This document shows, piece after piece, positions 33,591-46,838 of a stretch of 64,000 nucleotides of DNA. The stretch comes from Erythroxylum novogranatense (Eukaryota > Streptophyta > Magnoliopsida > Malpighiales > Erythroxylaceae). The translations under genes were made by a program, and so were the position numbers. The notes under the pieces are model-generated. The model was given only the letters and a program-made list of their open reading frames with translations, did not search any database and was not told the origin of the DNA. Position 1 is the first letter of the stretch; every line of letters starts with the position of its first letter. The stretch lies in NCBI GenBank assembly GCA_029891385.1, contig CM057227.1, positions 59,521,567 through 59,585,566 on the forward strand. Reading direction: 5' to 3'.

Positions 33591-36500
33591 AACAAAAATA
33601 TAAGCAAAATCCTTGAAATTCTTTTTCTTTTATGGTCTTAGAAAACATTTCTTTGAAATCCGTAAAGCACATTTTCTAAAAGTTCTGTTCTTGCTGTAGT
33701 CAAATCACAATTGCAAAACGTATGATTTTTAGGCTTTCAGCCATAAACCCATAGGTTGCAAAACATGAATGCATCAACTTGACAGTTCATAAATGCAATG
33801 GCAAATCACATATGCAATGCACAACACATGGCTCGAGAGTTCCGTAAACACGACGGATAAACCGAAGTTTATACCGTAAACACAACGAGTCCGATTTCGG
33901 ATCTCGTAGGCCCACAAGCCGCAGCCGGAGAAGGCTATAATTTTCATACGTCGGCGTGCGCGTGACTAACACAACGCTCCTCTCTACCACATAGAAGCAC
34001 ATAACAATTTGAGCTCAATCAATTTATCGAATGTTTCCATACTTTCAAGCTTTTCTATCTTTTCATTCATGCAAAATGCCATAACATATTTTAATGGCAT
34101 AACATAAGCATAACTCACCAATTGCAATGCAATTTCAATGAGCATAATAATTCAACAATTTAATCACGTATAGACCAAAGCCAGAACAATGTATGCAAGT
34201 TATTTCTTTGAAACATAAACCAAACGTATGCAGATTCATAAAGCACATTTATTCAAAAACATAATTTGCATGAATCTTGTATTTTCTAAAAAAACATTCC
34301 GAAAGCATTTTCATAACTTATCGAATTTATCGAAAATAACGAATTTAACAATTTACGCGATTTCTTAAATCCCAACCACTGAAATGAATTTCAAAATCTT
34401 TCTTCATTTCTCAATTCATTTTAAAACTCGTAACCCTTTTTCCAAAAATATTCGGGAATAATAAAATTCAATACTTTCTCAATTTTCAATCAATCTCCCA
34501 AATCATTTAAAGACTAGAATTTGAACCTTGTGTCATTTTTCAAAACTTCAGAATTTTTCTTAAATTTTCAAACATTTAAAACTTGTATAATTTCTTAAAA
34601 CAATTTCTAAAACCATTTTAAAAGTAAGGAATCTAATCATACGAAGATCAAAGACTTCAAACATTTACATAACCAACATTTTTAAACAATTTCAAACGCA
34701 TTTCAGAAATCGTACTTTTCAACATTTAAATAAACCTTATTTTCTGAACAATTTCAAATGTATTTCAGAAATCGTAAACTTTTCAAACACTTTTATAAAC
34801 AATGTCAGAAATCATAATTTTCAAATATTTTTATAAAAATATCAAAATCAAAATTTTCAAATACTTTTATAAACAATGTTTTCTAGCTAATTCCGAAAGT
34901 ATTGGGAATCATAAATTTTCAAACATTTGCATAAACCATTTTCTAGACAATTTCAAAGCATTTTGGGAATCAAAATTTTCAAACATTTCCATAAACAATA
35001 TTTTCTAAACACTTAGAATTTATACGAAATCACAAGTTTTCAAACCTTTACATAAAACCATATTTTATAAACACTCTTAAAACTAATCGGAAATCATAGC
35101 TTTTCAAACCTTTATCATATTCAAGCTCAATATCACTTATCGAATGCTCTTTTTCGAATATACGAAATGCCATGGAATCTTTCAAGGCATAACACAATGT
35201 ATTTTTGCAATTCGTCAAAAGTTCATGTATTGAATCAATAATGATTTTTCAAATCATTCATACAATGATGCAACATTTACGATGCAATTGAAATTAGAAA
35301 ATCTCTTTGTTTAAAGAAGGCAGTAATTGTAGGAAAATCCCGGGAGGTACATCACATGTACCGGCAGCGGAAAATAAAAATTTTTCTTCCCGGGACCTTC
35401 CCAACCCAGATCCAGTATCCGTATGAAGACATCAACCTAAATAGCCAAAAGAGACTATCTCTAAAGGTGATCCACGAGAGATCGAAAACCTAACCGAGTC
35501 AAACCCTTTGACCCGGAATAGCTAAACAGAATAAGAGCTGCTAGACCCTACCTCCTCGGAGAGAGTCAAGGAAGCGTTGGAGACTTGCTTGGAAGAAGAG
35601 AGAAATCATGGTGCCTTAAGGAAGAAAGCTTGAAAACCATTTTCATAGAAAACTTAACACTTAAGTTTTCACTTTTCTTTCAACCCATAAGCCCCCGTCG
35701 ACTACACCTTTCCAAGCCTTCATATATGTATCTTTTAACCTTTAAAAGAGTACCATAAGAGAAGGACAAGTGTAAGCCATATTACCATTCATTTTCTTTA
35801 ATGAATTAAGAAATAAAGCTTTGAAAAGTCAAAGCTCTCATCCTCTCCCTCTTTCCAACGTGCACACATGGCATATATATATAATAATTAATTAATTAAT
35901 TACTTAATTAATTAATTAGAATATATTTGCTAAGGTCCAGTCAAACTGGGGTCGGTCCTACCGGCCTACCGGGCCCCGGTGCTGAAACAGCTCCGAAAAC
36001 CTTTCTTAGCAATATTGATGTCGCGATCTCATCGGGACATATCCCAATCCCATTGGGATCCATTTAATCCTAATGCTCTCCATAATTGGAACTCGTCCAA
36101 TTACTATTTTACTGATTCTCGAGACACTCTTAAGCGTGTGACCCTTTAGGTTCCGGTTATGTTGGCCTTAGATTAACAATTAATCTGAGCAAGTCATGAG
36201 CGTATCTAGCAACACATCATGACCCCCAATTGACCGGAAAGTAACCGGTTTGATGTATTCATCACGAACCGGATCACTAACCCTTCCATAGACAATTACT
36301 GCGGCAATTAGTCCTTTCACCATCCTATACCCCACTTGGTTATGAGTATGGTTAAAGTGTCAACTCTCACTAGATCGAAGTCTAGCCTAAGTGATAACAG
36401 ATCTCGCCCTAGGACTCATTACTCTATATGTCCATGAAGACACTCTTCATGATGATTCACTCGCCGAGATTTCCGAGTAATGATCCCGACAAGAGGCCAT

Positions 36501-37037
36501 GGGTATCTCCTCCGCTAATCCGTAAGTGGTGAATCCTTTATTGGCTACTCAATTATCTTGAATACCTCAAGTCGCACCCAAGCACCACCCTATGAGTTAC
36601 CTCCGAAGGCAACAAGGAATGGAGTCAAAGCACGTAATCAAGATTCAAGATATCCTCGAGTACCTCAGTCTAAGGTGTAGCGCCCCTTACCATAGGGTAT
36701 CCACTGTAACGCCTGTAGGTCATTCCGATACATATCCTACGACAAGAGACCACTACCGACAACAACCACTACACTCCTCATGGCATCACAATCATAAGAC
36801 AAGAATAAGAAACGGCTACTTTTAAAACCAAACTAGATTCCATTTCATTCATTCAAAACTTAATAATTCACAATCACAAGATTTTTAAGTTACACATGTT
36901 TCACATCTTGTACTATACAATAACCAGATCTAACTATCGCCTCTCAAAGAAAGCCCAATGACCGACCTTTGAGCCATTGCTTTTCTCGCCAATCCATCAG
37001 ATACTACTCTGAGGGAGCTATCACATACATGCTAGGC

Positions 37038-37082
37038 CTGAAAAATAAGTTGCAATTTTGGGTGAGTTTGCGAACTCAATGA
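37038..37082 (-). promoter_or_regulatory. Hairpin and acceptor-like tract in H
   Basis: Minus strand GAGttcgcaaaCTCACCC, then acttatttttcag|gcc. Matches the layout of the B, E, F and K sites. Confidence 0.45.
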
Positions 37083-38167
37083 GAAACCATCATCGATGGT
37101 TCTCCCAATTCATGCATCATATAAGCATGAAACAAAGATACACGCAGAATTATACAAAACACAACATGAATACAATCACGAATAATTACAACACAAGACA
37201 AAAATATACACCCATTAAAAATATTGTCGATATAGAATCCAAGATGCAATGCACATGTGACTCTTTTTCCAGCTCATTTCAAGATTGTGACCGAAAGCGA
37301 TAATAAAGGATCAAGATAGACGCGTCTGGGAGAATTATCTCCGTCGAGCTCGAGGCTCGGTTCAAGATATCGAGCTCTAGGCTCGGTTCAATCTGATGGC
37401 GCCTCGGTTCACAATTTTCCTTTTAACGATGTGATGTATTTGTGCATGAATGCACATGTTTCACAACAAGAAACATGGTATTTCACAAATCAATATTCAA
37501 TTCAATTAAACAGCTTACCTCATGTAAATTCACAATCGAATACCACATAATTCCGTAGAGGCAATCAATCACAGCTTATAATTCATGTAATCCCGTAGGC
37601 GCCAGTCACAACAATAATTCATGTATTCCCGTAGGGCAATCAATTCACAGCTAACACATAGATTGGAATAACCAACTAGGTTACTCACCTAATAACTTCC
37701 ACGCTAACGCCGGAAGTCTCGCCAATTCAGGAACGATGGTCCACGGAGCCTCTATAACAAATTAAATGAATAACTATTACCATTGGTGTAAATGATTAAA
37801 CAATGCACATGAAATCAAGAAATGTATATAATGCATGTTCATGGCAATCCGGCCCTAATCCAATATTTCCCATAATAAAATTCTATGAAAATTAGAAATC
37901 CATAGGCGCCGACGGCATAATTCGGACCTCTATAGTCCCCAATTAAATAAAACAAAGGTTTACAAGTTCGATAGGGGCTACGCCAAATTCCGCCTAAAAT
38001 TCCCGTTTTCTCAGAAAATGAAATTAAATATTCAACGAATCCGATGCCTCTGGAATCAGGTCAATCGGACGTCGGACGGAAAGAAATTGACAAAAGAACA
38101 ATTGTACCTTTTAATAACAAATAATAATAAAAATAAAATAATTATATATACATATATCTTTGAACGC

Positions 38168-38300
38168 TCATCGGCTGGGCGAGACGTCGCTCGCCTCGCT
38201 AAATCGCCACACTGTCATGAGGCGAGGCGTCACGCCCTCGCGACCAGCCACTAAATCTCGCGAGGCGAGGCTAAACGTCGCCCTCGCGAGGCGGCGAAGT
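38168..38300. repeat. CTCGCGAGGCG palindrome array in H
   Basis: CTCGCGAGGCG or GGCGAGGC words occur about six times in 130 bp (for example tctcgcgaggcgaggc and cctcgcgaggcggcg). Two sites read taaatc where cgtc is expected, the same substitution as in other arrays. Confidence 0.8.
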
Positions 38301-41125
38301 TTCCACTGCTACCTCGCCCTTTTTTTTTCAGATTTCAATCTTAATTTCCATCCACTCTAACTTTTAGCACACAATTCAGAAAAATACCCACTATACCTCA
38401 TTGGAAAGCTTATGCAAAGATCTACAACTCTCAAGAAGACCAAAAAAATCAAATCCAACCCTAAGGGTATCAAATAACCCATCAAACCTTCTGCCTACTA
38501 ACTTTTCATCAACACAGGGCAGTACATTTACAATGTCATAACTCACTGATTCTTCAGTAATAAATTACCACAAAAATATGGTCAACAAGTTTACAATGTC
38601 CTCAACAACTTTCATGAACAACCCAAAATCAAATTCTATTGCAAACCAAGTCAATTAATTCATCTAATGTTACTGTCCCTGAAATCCTTCACTTTGGGCA
38701 GTAATCTTACAACAAGCATAACTTCCAGTATACAAGTCAATAAAATCAGAACTTTATATCCCTGTAAAGATAACATCTTAAACTTAATTTTTCATGAAGC
38801 ACTCATCATCCAATTCGATCTCTAACCATTTGAAAACTGTTATGGAAGTTTCTATTGTCATCAGTCATTCATAACCTAATGTAGGATCAGTTTTGAAAAT
38901 CATATCTCCCAATTCTGACTTCTAAAAATTACATACCAAATATCAATTTCAAGATAATCTCTTCCTCTACAACTTTTCAGAAGCTCACTCACACCAATTC
39001 AGTCCACATAAAATGTTAAAATTGCCTCAAATCAGTAAACTCGCAAAATCACACTTAAACTAGGTTTCATCCAAAATGCTCAAAACCAGCCATTAGTAAT
39101 CAATTCATATCTCCCAACACACAATTCCAAAAATAGCAAGACCAGTATCAATGGAAAGATAATCAAATATACTACAACTTCCATGAAGACCATTCTCCCT
39201 AATTCCATCTCAATTAATTCATACAAATCAACAAAACTCAGATATCATGGTGGCGGTTACTGTTCACAGGCAATGGAACAGTAAATTTCCATGCAAAATT
39301 TCACCCTTCTATCATTGAAATTCAACAACACCTATTTCACACTAAATTAAAGCCAACATCCCAAAGTTTCAGTGGCCACTAACCTTACCTCATTTGCATT
39401 TCTACACAATAAGTTATGAATAAAACAGTAACATCTATTACAAATCTCATTTTCCAGATTCAATGTTAACCTTAGTTCAAACACTTCCAATATCTTTTTC
39501 ACATCACTAAACATCAAAATAAATACAAATTAAATATTAATACCATCATACATATATTAGGGCTAACACTGAAAAATTGGCAGCACTAAATTCCTCAATT
39601 CAAATACTCAATTAATTATCCCTATTCAATCCAAAAATCAAACTATAACATTAACTTCAATGCATCTTCACCTAGCCTCATCCCTTTTTCATCAAATCAT
39701 AATAACCATCACTTTAATGCCTACCTAAACCTAATACATGCTTTAAACCCATTTATTAACTACCCCACACTATCATGGCATTTAATCCATATGAAAGACA
39801 TCATTAAACTCAAATACTTAAATGAAACTTACCTAACACAATTCTCCTTCAAAGCTTCTACTTCCAACTTTTACCTTCTAACCTTTATACCAAGCTACCA
39901 CCTTTTCCTTCTCAAGTATAGACCACACTCATCATCTAGCCTTGATGAGATCAAAGAACTTTGCTTAAAGCTATGGAGAAAATGGAGAAAAGGAAAGCAA
40001 AATCGATGGTTTTCAATGGAGAAGAAGTTTGAGTGTTTGTATCTTCTGGATGGGTATAACAAAGCCTTACCATTTCTACTACTTTCCTTTCTTTTAAAAC
40101 AAATCCGAGAGTGTTGATGAAAGAGCATTAAATGATACTTTTAAATGGCAAATTATGGTTGGTTCTACTTTAAAGAAAAGTCAAATTATCAATTATTTAA
40201 TCCATCTAAAATGTTACTCCATTTAACTCTAATGACCCTACTTTCAGTCCCAAAATAATATACCCAATATTATCGTACACTTTGGTAGCGATCTTTACTA
40301 CTGAGAATTGACCGATTCACCAATTGGCGATTTTACCGGTCCAGAATTGTTTCGTAAAATTAAGAAAATTCCTAAAATCCCTAAAATGTAAAACGATTTA
40401 TGGCACAGTCAAATAATTTTCCAAACTCAATTACCCCATTAATTTCACATGAAGTTCAATTTCAATCCTAAGTTTAAAATGACATGAATGCATGTATACT
40501 ATGTGCATGTGCAACCCGTCAAGAATTATAGAGACTATATGCTGTATGCGCATGCCGAGATATAATTAAATGTCCCGAACCCATCCTAATTACCAAAATA
40601 CCCTTCCTATAGGAGAGGGGATGTTACATAAGGATACTTGCACCATTGCTATGATGAGATTATCACTGACACTAGATAAGATATCCATGTGATGATCTCA
40701 TGGCGAATCATCCAATGAACTTACTACCGCTAGTAAGCATCCACATGTCAATTCTAAATATCTCATATTTACGCCTCCGAGATCCACCGCTTGATCCAAT
40801 CAAGGAATATGACATGTGCTAGTCTATCCGGATTAATGATGTCCAGCCTCATTAATCTTATGACTAGGAGAATTTAGACACCGACATAATTACACATGAT
40901 AGGAATCTCGGAGTATGATCACATCATAATTTCCTTCATGCTATGTCATATATCATGGACTTCATTAACTGATTAAAGATCCAATCAATTCATAAACAAT
41001 GTTCATGAACATCAAATTAATGAATTATGCCTTTTCTTTATTTATTCATTCACCGCATACGATCGTGAATAAAACGCGCTAAAGGGATTGCCTTTAGGGC
41101 ACTAATAAACAATGATCGCCCTTGA

Positions 41126-41216
41126 ATAAGTCGACTTATGCAATGTACAAGTCGACTTATCGGTACTTTCAAGAACAAGTCGACTTATCAAGAGTACAAG
41201 TCGACTTGTACTTACA
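41126..41216. repeat. AAGTCGACTT array in the copia 3' LTR
   Basis: Four perfect copies of the 10-bp palindrome AAGTCGACTT (mostly as caagtcgacttat) in 91 bp at the LTR end, which is the U3 start on the minus strand. Confidence 0.95.
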
Positions 41217-41232
41217 AATCTCCCACTCGACC
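41217..41232 (-). other. Polypurine tract of copia G
   Basis: Minus strand ggtcgagtgggagatt, directly before the 3' LTR start TGTAAGTAC. Confidence 0.75.
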
Positions 41233-41249
41233 TAAAGCCAATCGCCTTA

Positions 41250-42569
41250 GTATCCAATACCATAAGCGAGTCCATGAGAATCACAATTCTCCCGTGACAA
41301 TGGCTTTGTCAACGAACAAAGAACACTTTGCTCCGTGGAATTCTCTATAAGGATATCATCTCGACTAATGATCTCCGAATCGGTGGAGTACGAAGTTCGG
41401 ATCGTCGATAAGACCTTGGTTCCTTTGCTCACAAGATTAGCCCCATTGTATCACAATACAATCCTATGGGCCCACCACGGCTAGGGACCGATCAAGTTCA
41501 ATAATGAACTTCGATCCAAACCGCTTCCTTTGCACATCTCATGCGATGTACTCTGCCTCGGTTGTTGAATCGCCATCCTCTCTTGTTTGAATTTTTCCAA
41601 CCGACCGCCACGCTATTCAGTGTGAATGTATATAACTTGATTGTGATTCGTAATCATCCTTATCGATTAGATATCGCATCCTAATGCTCGCTCATATGGA
41701 GATTTCCATCTCCAAACATCAAGAAACATCCTTAGTGCTTTGCAAGTACTTGAGGATATTCTCGATCACCTAGTGACCTCACCAGATCCGATTGGTATCT
41801 GCTCGTAACACTTAGAGCATACGATACATCGGGCCTCGTACATAGCATTGTTCCATGCTACACCTCTTTAGCATCTCATCTATGTACGATGATTGTGAAA
41901 GACCAAGCAACCTGAGATCTAGATATAAGTTGCTTTACCAAGGTCTTTCATCGCAAATTGATTGGACAACCAAATTTTAACTGATTGCAGCATAGAGACA
42001 TCGTTTCCGAGTAACAGTATGTCATCTACATACAACACAAGGAATACGATTGCAGTCCCATTAACCTTCTTATACACACAATGAACATCCTAATTTTATG
42101 AGAAACCAAACTCTTTGATTGACTCATCTAAACGGATAATCCAACTCCTGGATGCTTGCTTCAATCCATTAATGGATTTCTGAAGCTTGCATACCTTTTC
42201 GCCATCGATGGAAGTGAAGCCCTCAGGTTGTGTCATACACATCCTCGGTGATTTCCTCTCGAAAGTTATCTTCACATCCATTTGCCATATCTCATAATCA
42301 TAATGAGTGGCAATGGCTAGGAGTATCCGAATGGATTTAAACATTGCTACGGGGCTGAAGATTTCGTCATAGTCAACTCCTTGTCTTTGACGAAATCCTT
42401 TAACCAGAAGCATTGCTTTATAGGTAATCAAATTACCATCCATGTTGGTTTTCTTCTTGAAAACCCCTTTGCACCCTGTGGGTTTTATCCCTTCAGGTGT
42501 AACAACCAAAGTCCATACTTGGTTTATGTACATAGAATCCATTTCGGCTTTTTTATGGCTTAAAGCCAT
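41250..42569 (-). pseudogene. Copia reverse transcriptase and RNase H remnants
   Basis: The open part (42569-42096) has MDSMYINQVWTLVVTPEGIK, GCKGVFKKKTNMDGN, YKAMLLVKGFRQRQGVDYDE, FSPVAMFKSIRILLAIA, WQMDVKITF (truncated before the usual linker), QPEGFTS and LQKSINGLKQASRSW. Beyond 42096 the frame breaks, but the polymerase YVDD region (about 42040), LGLSQSSYIDEMLKR (about 41880), and RNase H traces (WKNSNKRG, AKEAVWI, about 41640-41520) can be read across frames. Stops and indels rule out function. Confidence 0.9.
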
Positions 42570-42879
42570 TTCTCAGACTCTGAACTTTTCAGAACCTCTT
42601 CATAGGTAGCAGGCTCATCATCTCATATGAGCAATACGTCATTCTGTTCACTTACGAGAAATTCATATCTCTCGAAACAAGTATGTATCCTACTTAACCT
42701 CTGAAATTGTGTGTAGTAGAAGGTTGAACTGTTACCTCATCTACATGAGTTACATTTTCAGGTTCAGGCAGTTGATCTGTGTTTGTTCGAGCATCTTGAA
42801 CTTCTCTAAGTTCAACTTTGCTCCCACTGTCTTCTTGTAAAAGAAACTATTTCTTTAAGAAAACAGCATGCTTGGAAAC

Positions 42880-43640
42880 AAACAACTTTTGTTCCTAAGC
42901 AAGGTAGAATTGATATTCCACGAACAAACACTTGTCGACTTTGCATCAAAGCTAATGACCGTGTCCGCTTCACGTAAGGTGACAACCCCATACTTTCAGC
43001 TAAGAAAGATAGGGTTTTCAGCTAGTCCATATCTCCATATGGAGTAACCACAATCGTTTTGATGGAACTCGCTTAGCAAGTAAACAAATTGCCTCAAGCG
43101 CATATTCCCAAAATCGCAGTAAAACCTATCATCAATCGCACCATGTCTAACAAGGTTCGATTTCTCCTTTCAACCACACCATTGTCTTTGCGGCGTGTAA
43201 GGTGGAGTGTATCTTGAGATAAAATCTCATGATCTCTCGAGATAATCCAAAATTGTTGGTGTAAGTATTTTCCACCACGATCGATCGTAATGTCTTCATA
43301 CTTTTACCAAGTTAGTTTTCTACTTCATTTCAATTATTTGAACTATTCAAATGCTTGATTTGTATCTTATCGAATCTGACATGATACCTATATCGTGAAT
43401 AATCACCGATAAAAATAATGAAGTAAAACAACCACTTATGGCATGGATGGACATCGGACCACATACATCCGAATGTATTAGGTCTAATATTCCATTCACT
43501 GCTCACCCTTTCCTTTAAAGGATAACTTAGTCATCTTGCCTAATAAACAAGATTCGCATGTGCCATATGATTCATAATCAAATGACCCTAAACATCCACT
43601 CTTATGGAGCTTAGCGATGCATGTCTCATTTATATGGCCA
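42880..43640 (-). pseudogene. Copia integrase remnants
   Basis: Pieces readable across minus-strand frames: a CESCLLGKMTK-like zinc segment (about 43560), IHSDVCGPM- and FTDDYSR-like core pieces (about 43440), GGKYLHQQFW (about 43260), RRNRTLLDMVR (about 43150) and LKIWGC-like residues (about 43000). The order and spacing match Ty1/copia integrase. No open frame longer than 60 codons remains. Confidence 0.75.
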
Positions 43641-44069
43641 AACGACAATGCCATAAGTAAGTTGATTTTAAATTATCTCGATTATGTCTTTTCGCCATTG
43701 ACATTCATAATTGGATATGATATATCTCATATGTCAATTCCATTGCATAATGTACCAGCACTATAGAGCATTCCATTCAACTAATAGAACAACCATTGCT
43801 ACTAAAAGTCCAATGGAAACCACTCTAATTAAACATAAAACATACAATATGTTCTTTGTTTAAAACAGTACAAAATGACAATCATCTAATTTGAATATAA
43901 GCCCAAAGAGGGAGTAACAAGACATAAGTGCCACGGCAAATGTAGCAACCTTGCTTCATTACCCGCACGAAAGTCCAGCCTCCTTTTATGAGCTTTCATC
44001 GTCCCGAGGCCCCGCATATCATTTCATATGTATGAGCCACATCCGTATCAAATAATTTATATGTTTGGA

Positions 44070-45000
44070 TCAGAATAGTATTAACCTCAATGACAAACAT
44101 ATTTGAAGAAGTAGAGGCATCGATGCCTTCTTACGCTTCAAGGACTCGAGATAGATTTTACAGCTTTCACCTCTAGTGGCTAGTCTTGCCACTATGAAAG
44201 CAAAATCCTTTTGGGGCGCTTTGATTTTTCCTCGATGGCACTTCCTTTGGTTTCTTGGCCTTTTCTTCTTTGAACTAGAAGAAGAAGCATCCACCATTAG
44301 CACTTGCTATCTATCTTGATAGCCTACTCATTTGTCATGAGCAGTTGATTGATCACCAGTATTGTTGTGGATATTTGGTTTATCCGATAGTTTAACACAA
44401 ACCGTGAATAACCATCGATAATCCAACCGTAATTAAGTCTCTACTTAACTCATAATCCATTACAAATCCTAAGACGCCCAATCTCTCAATATAGCCATTC
44501 ATCTTGGTATATTGCATGCGGTTGTCCCTCGAGCCATCTTTGTGATGAAGAGAAGCCTCGAGCTCTTGAACCTTTCGCATCGAGCTTACTCATCAAACAG
44601 CTCCCTAAGATGAGATACTATAACGTGAGCATCCATGGACTCGTCTTTGCTTCTCAGCTCTGTGACATCGAGACAAGCATAATGCAAGTATCCATATCAT
44701 CGCCTTTAGATGCTTACGATATGCTTTCGATCCTTATCGAAGCATTGGCGGCGAGTGCATCCGAAGTGGAACATCTAGGGCGATCCAGCTTCCTCGATCC
44801 GAGAACAATTCTCAGATTCCTTAGCCAATCAAGAAAATTTAGTCCAGAATAGAGAGCGAAAATTCACACTGAATGACTTCTTCAATCAACCTAAACGCGA
44901 TAGAGAGAAGGAATAATTGAATGGAAATGCCTGCATGATCATAAGGACTTGCATGACATGCATATGGCTCCCACTAGTTTCCTAGAATCCATAACCCTCT
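44070..45000 (-). pseudogene. Copia gag remnants
   Basis: 44580-44392 encodes MRKVQELEASLHHKDG and YTKMNGYIERLGVLGFVMDY, the helix region typical of copia gag. 44303-44070 encodes a basic stretch and a decayed zinc-knuckle region followed by CKIYLESLKRKKA, the usual sequence after the knuckle. Several stops separate them. Confidence 0.75.
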
Positions 45001-46825
45001 TTACGAATCCAGAGAAACAAAGCGACATAATGTCCTAGTGGGTCGATATCCGACATTGCTAAGAGTGACCTTGAGTTTGCTCAACAAGCCACAACTTAGG
45101 TCAATCGGTAGGTATCGGTCATACCAATTGCATCATCGATAACCGACATTAAGAATGACCTCGAGGTTAGCTCAACAAGCCACCTTATGTCTCGGAGGTA
45201 TCGATATACCAATTACATCTTAGACACAACTATCGATCGCTATCAACTTGTTGATGTATGCACTTCATCAGTATCAACTCTTTGATGCGCGTACATCTAA
45301 TGTATGCTACCCAACTTCGCCTCATCACGCCGACCTTGAGGTTAGCTCAACAAATCAACGCTTCTAGGAAAACCGACCCATTAATCCGAAAATCTTATTT
45401 TCATGGTTTGAACATATTCGTATAGAGTGAGCTTGAGGTTAGCTCAACAACTCAACCCTATAAGAACTCTGGTTCTTACCATATTAATGGAAGGCGTTAG
45501 TTTTCATATACCGAGGAGGGATTTCGGGTCTCTAGACTCCAAGCTTAAGGATTATAGTCACGAAGACTATATGGAATGATTTAGGTTTCATCAATCGTAT
45601 TGAATCAATCCTTATAATCATCCATCATCCAACCTAAGCATGCCACAAGTCGACTTTCATCAAATGCAAGTCGACTTATGCTTCTGCTCACACACAAGTC
45701 GACTTATTTCACATACAAGTCGACTTATTCAGGGAATTTGCTAAAATCTCTAATCGGCTAATTCCTCAATTAGTACAATTCCAATTCACAACACCTACAT
45801 ACCTAAGGTAATATCTGATAAATTTGATGCCTCAATGAACACTTCATTGAACTATGAATGCCTTAAATAGTCAAACTATATGAAAAGCTTGAAATGAGTC
45901 AAAACTCATTAATTTCCAAACAATTTAGGAACACCCAAATTATCATCCTAAGCATCTCTAGCTAGCATATACATTATCAAATTTACTCCGGCACTTGTCA
46001 TAAAAAATATGACAGTCAAAACAAACAAGATAATGCAATATACTAACGAGACGCTAATGTGACCAATTCGGCATTCAAAAATTCTAGGATAAACAAATTC
46101 AAGCAATTCAGTTTGGCAATCATACTACATCAAGATAACACATTTTTAATCACATTAAAAATGGTGCAAGGCATTGAACTGAAAAGAACACTCAATCAAG
46201 CCAAGCAAAACAGCCTCAACAATTTTCACCAAACTGTCCAGTTCAGACATTGCTTGAAATGATCAATGAAAAATTTCAATAAATCATGATAAAATTATAT
46301 AGGTTACTACATGTTCAGAACATGCTACATGAATGTTTTCAGGATTTTAGGCCATCAAGTCAACCTAAATAACAAAGCCGATTCAAAATCAGGTTCATCA
46401 AAGACAGCAATTCCCAAAAGCATAGAATAAATTCGTGAATAAATATCCAATCACCTTGAAATCTAATTTCCATGCTCACAGACATTCACCAACATCTTAG
46501 AGACATGTAGGTGAAGGAAAATCCAGAAAACGATTTTTCTAGAATTTATTCTCGATTTTATACTACTGCCTGTTCCAGAATCGCTTCACAAAATAAAGAT
46601 CTCAGAACCTTAGGGAATTAATTAGCAAAACTATATCAAATCAAATCGATAAATTCTGAAAATTCATAGACATATTCTCTAACATGTTATGAACATTTCT
46701 GGGCAGAAAATTTCGAAAACCTATCTGTATAGCAATTGAAATCTGGGCAGTACACATGCATCAACATCAACAACACTTAGGGTTTCGATCTAGCTTAGGT
46801 TATAGCTTCATACGGGATACTAGAC
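45001..46825 (-). other. Leader region of copia G
   Basis: AT-rich, mostly non-coding stretch between primer-binding site and gag. It contains several CGACATTAAGAATGACCTCGAG-like repeated phrases near 45060-45440 (gagcttgaggttagctcaaca recurs about four times) and the AAGTCGACTT cluster at 45649-45730. No frame is credible. Confidence 0.55.
45649..45730. repeat. AAGTCGACTT array in the copia leader
   Basis: Four more copies of the LTR palindrome AAGTCGACTT within 82 bp, outside the LTRs. In all, 12 perfect copies occur in this element. Confidence 0.95.
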
Positions 46826-46837
46826 GCTCTGATACCA
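46826..46837 (-). other. tRNA-Met primer-binding site of copia G
   Basis: Minus strand TGGTATCAGAGC, one base after the 5' LTR end. Confidence 0.95.
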
Positions 46838-46838
46838 C

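Larger units (their letters stand above)
36676..40628 (-). mobile_element. Solo LTR H inside the copia LTR
   Basis: 3953 bp with target duplication taagg (36671-36675 and 40629-40633). On the minus strand it begins TGTAACATCCCC and ends GGGGCGCTACA. It has no coding region or primer-binding site. It has a leader near 40120-39834 ending in donor AG|GTAAGT, a second donor AG|GTGAGTAA at 37689, an acceptor TTTTTCAG|G at 37038 preceded by GAG...CTCACCC, and CpG palindromes at 38168-38300. Between these lie degenerate units containing 'aagttatgac' and 'tctacaact' phrases (38340-39450). The frames 36592-38360 are chance. Confidence 0.78.
35328..41216 (-). repeat. 3' LTR of copia G, interrupted by solo LTR H
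   Basis: Left part 35328-36675 and right part 40629-41216, together about 1931 bp, matching 46839-48767. It contains an AT microsatellite (taattaatt repeats, 35879-35925) and ends in four AAGTCGACTT palindromes. Confidence 0.93.

Noticed and set aside
44610..44852. 80-codon plus frame inside copia G
   Set aside because: Antisense to decayed gag; no similarity or start context of note.
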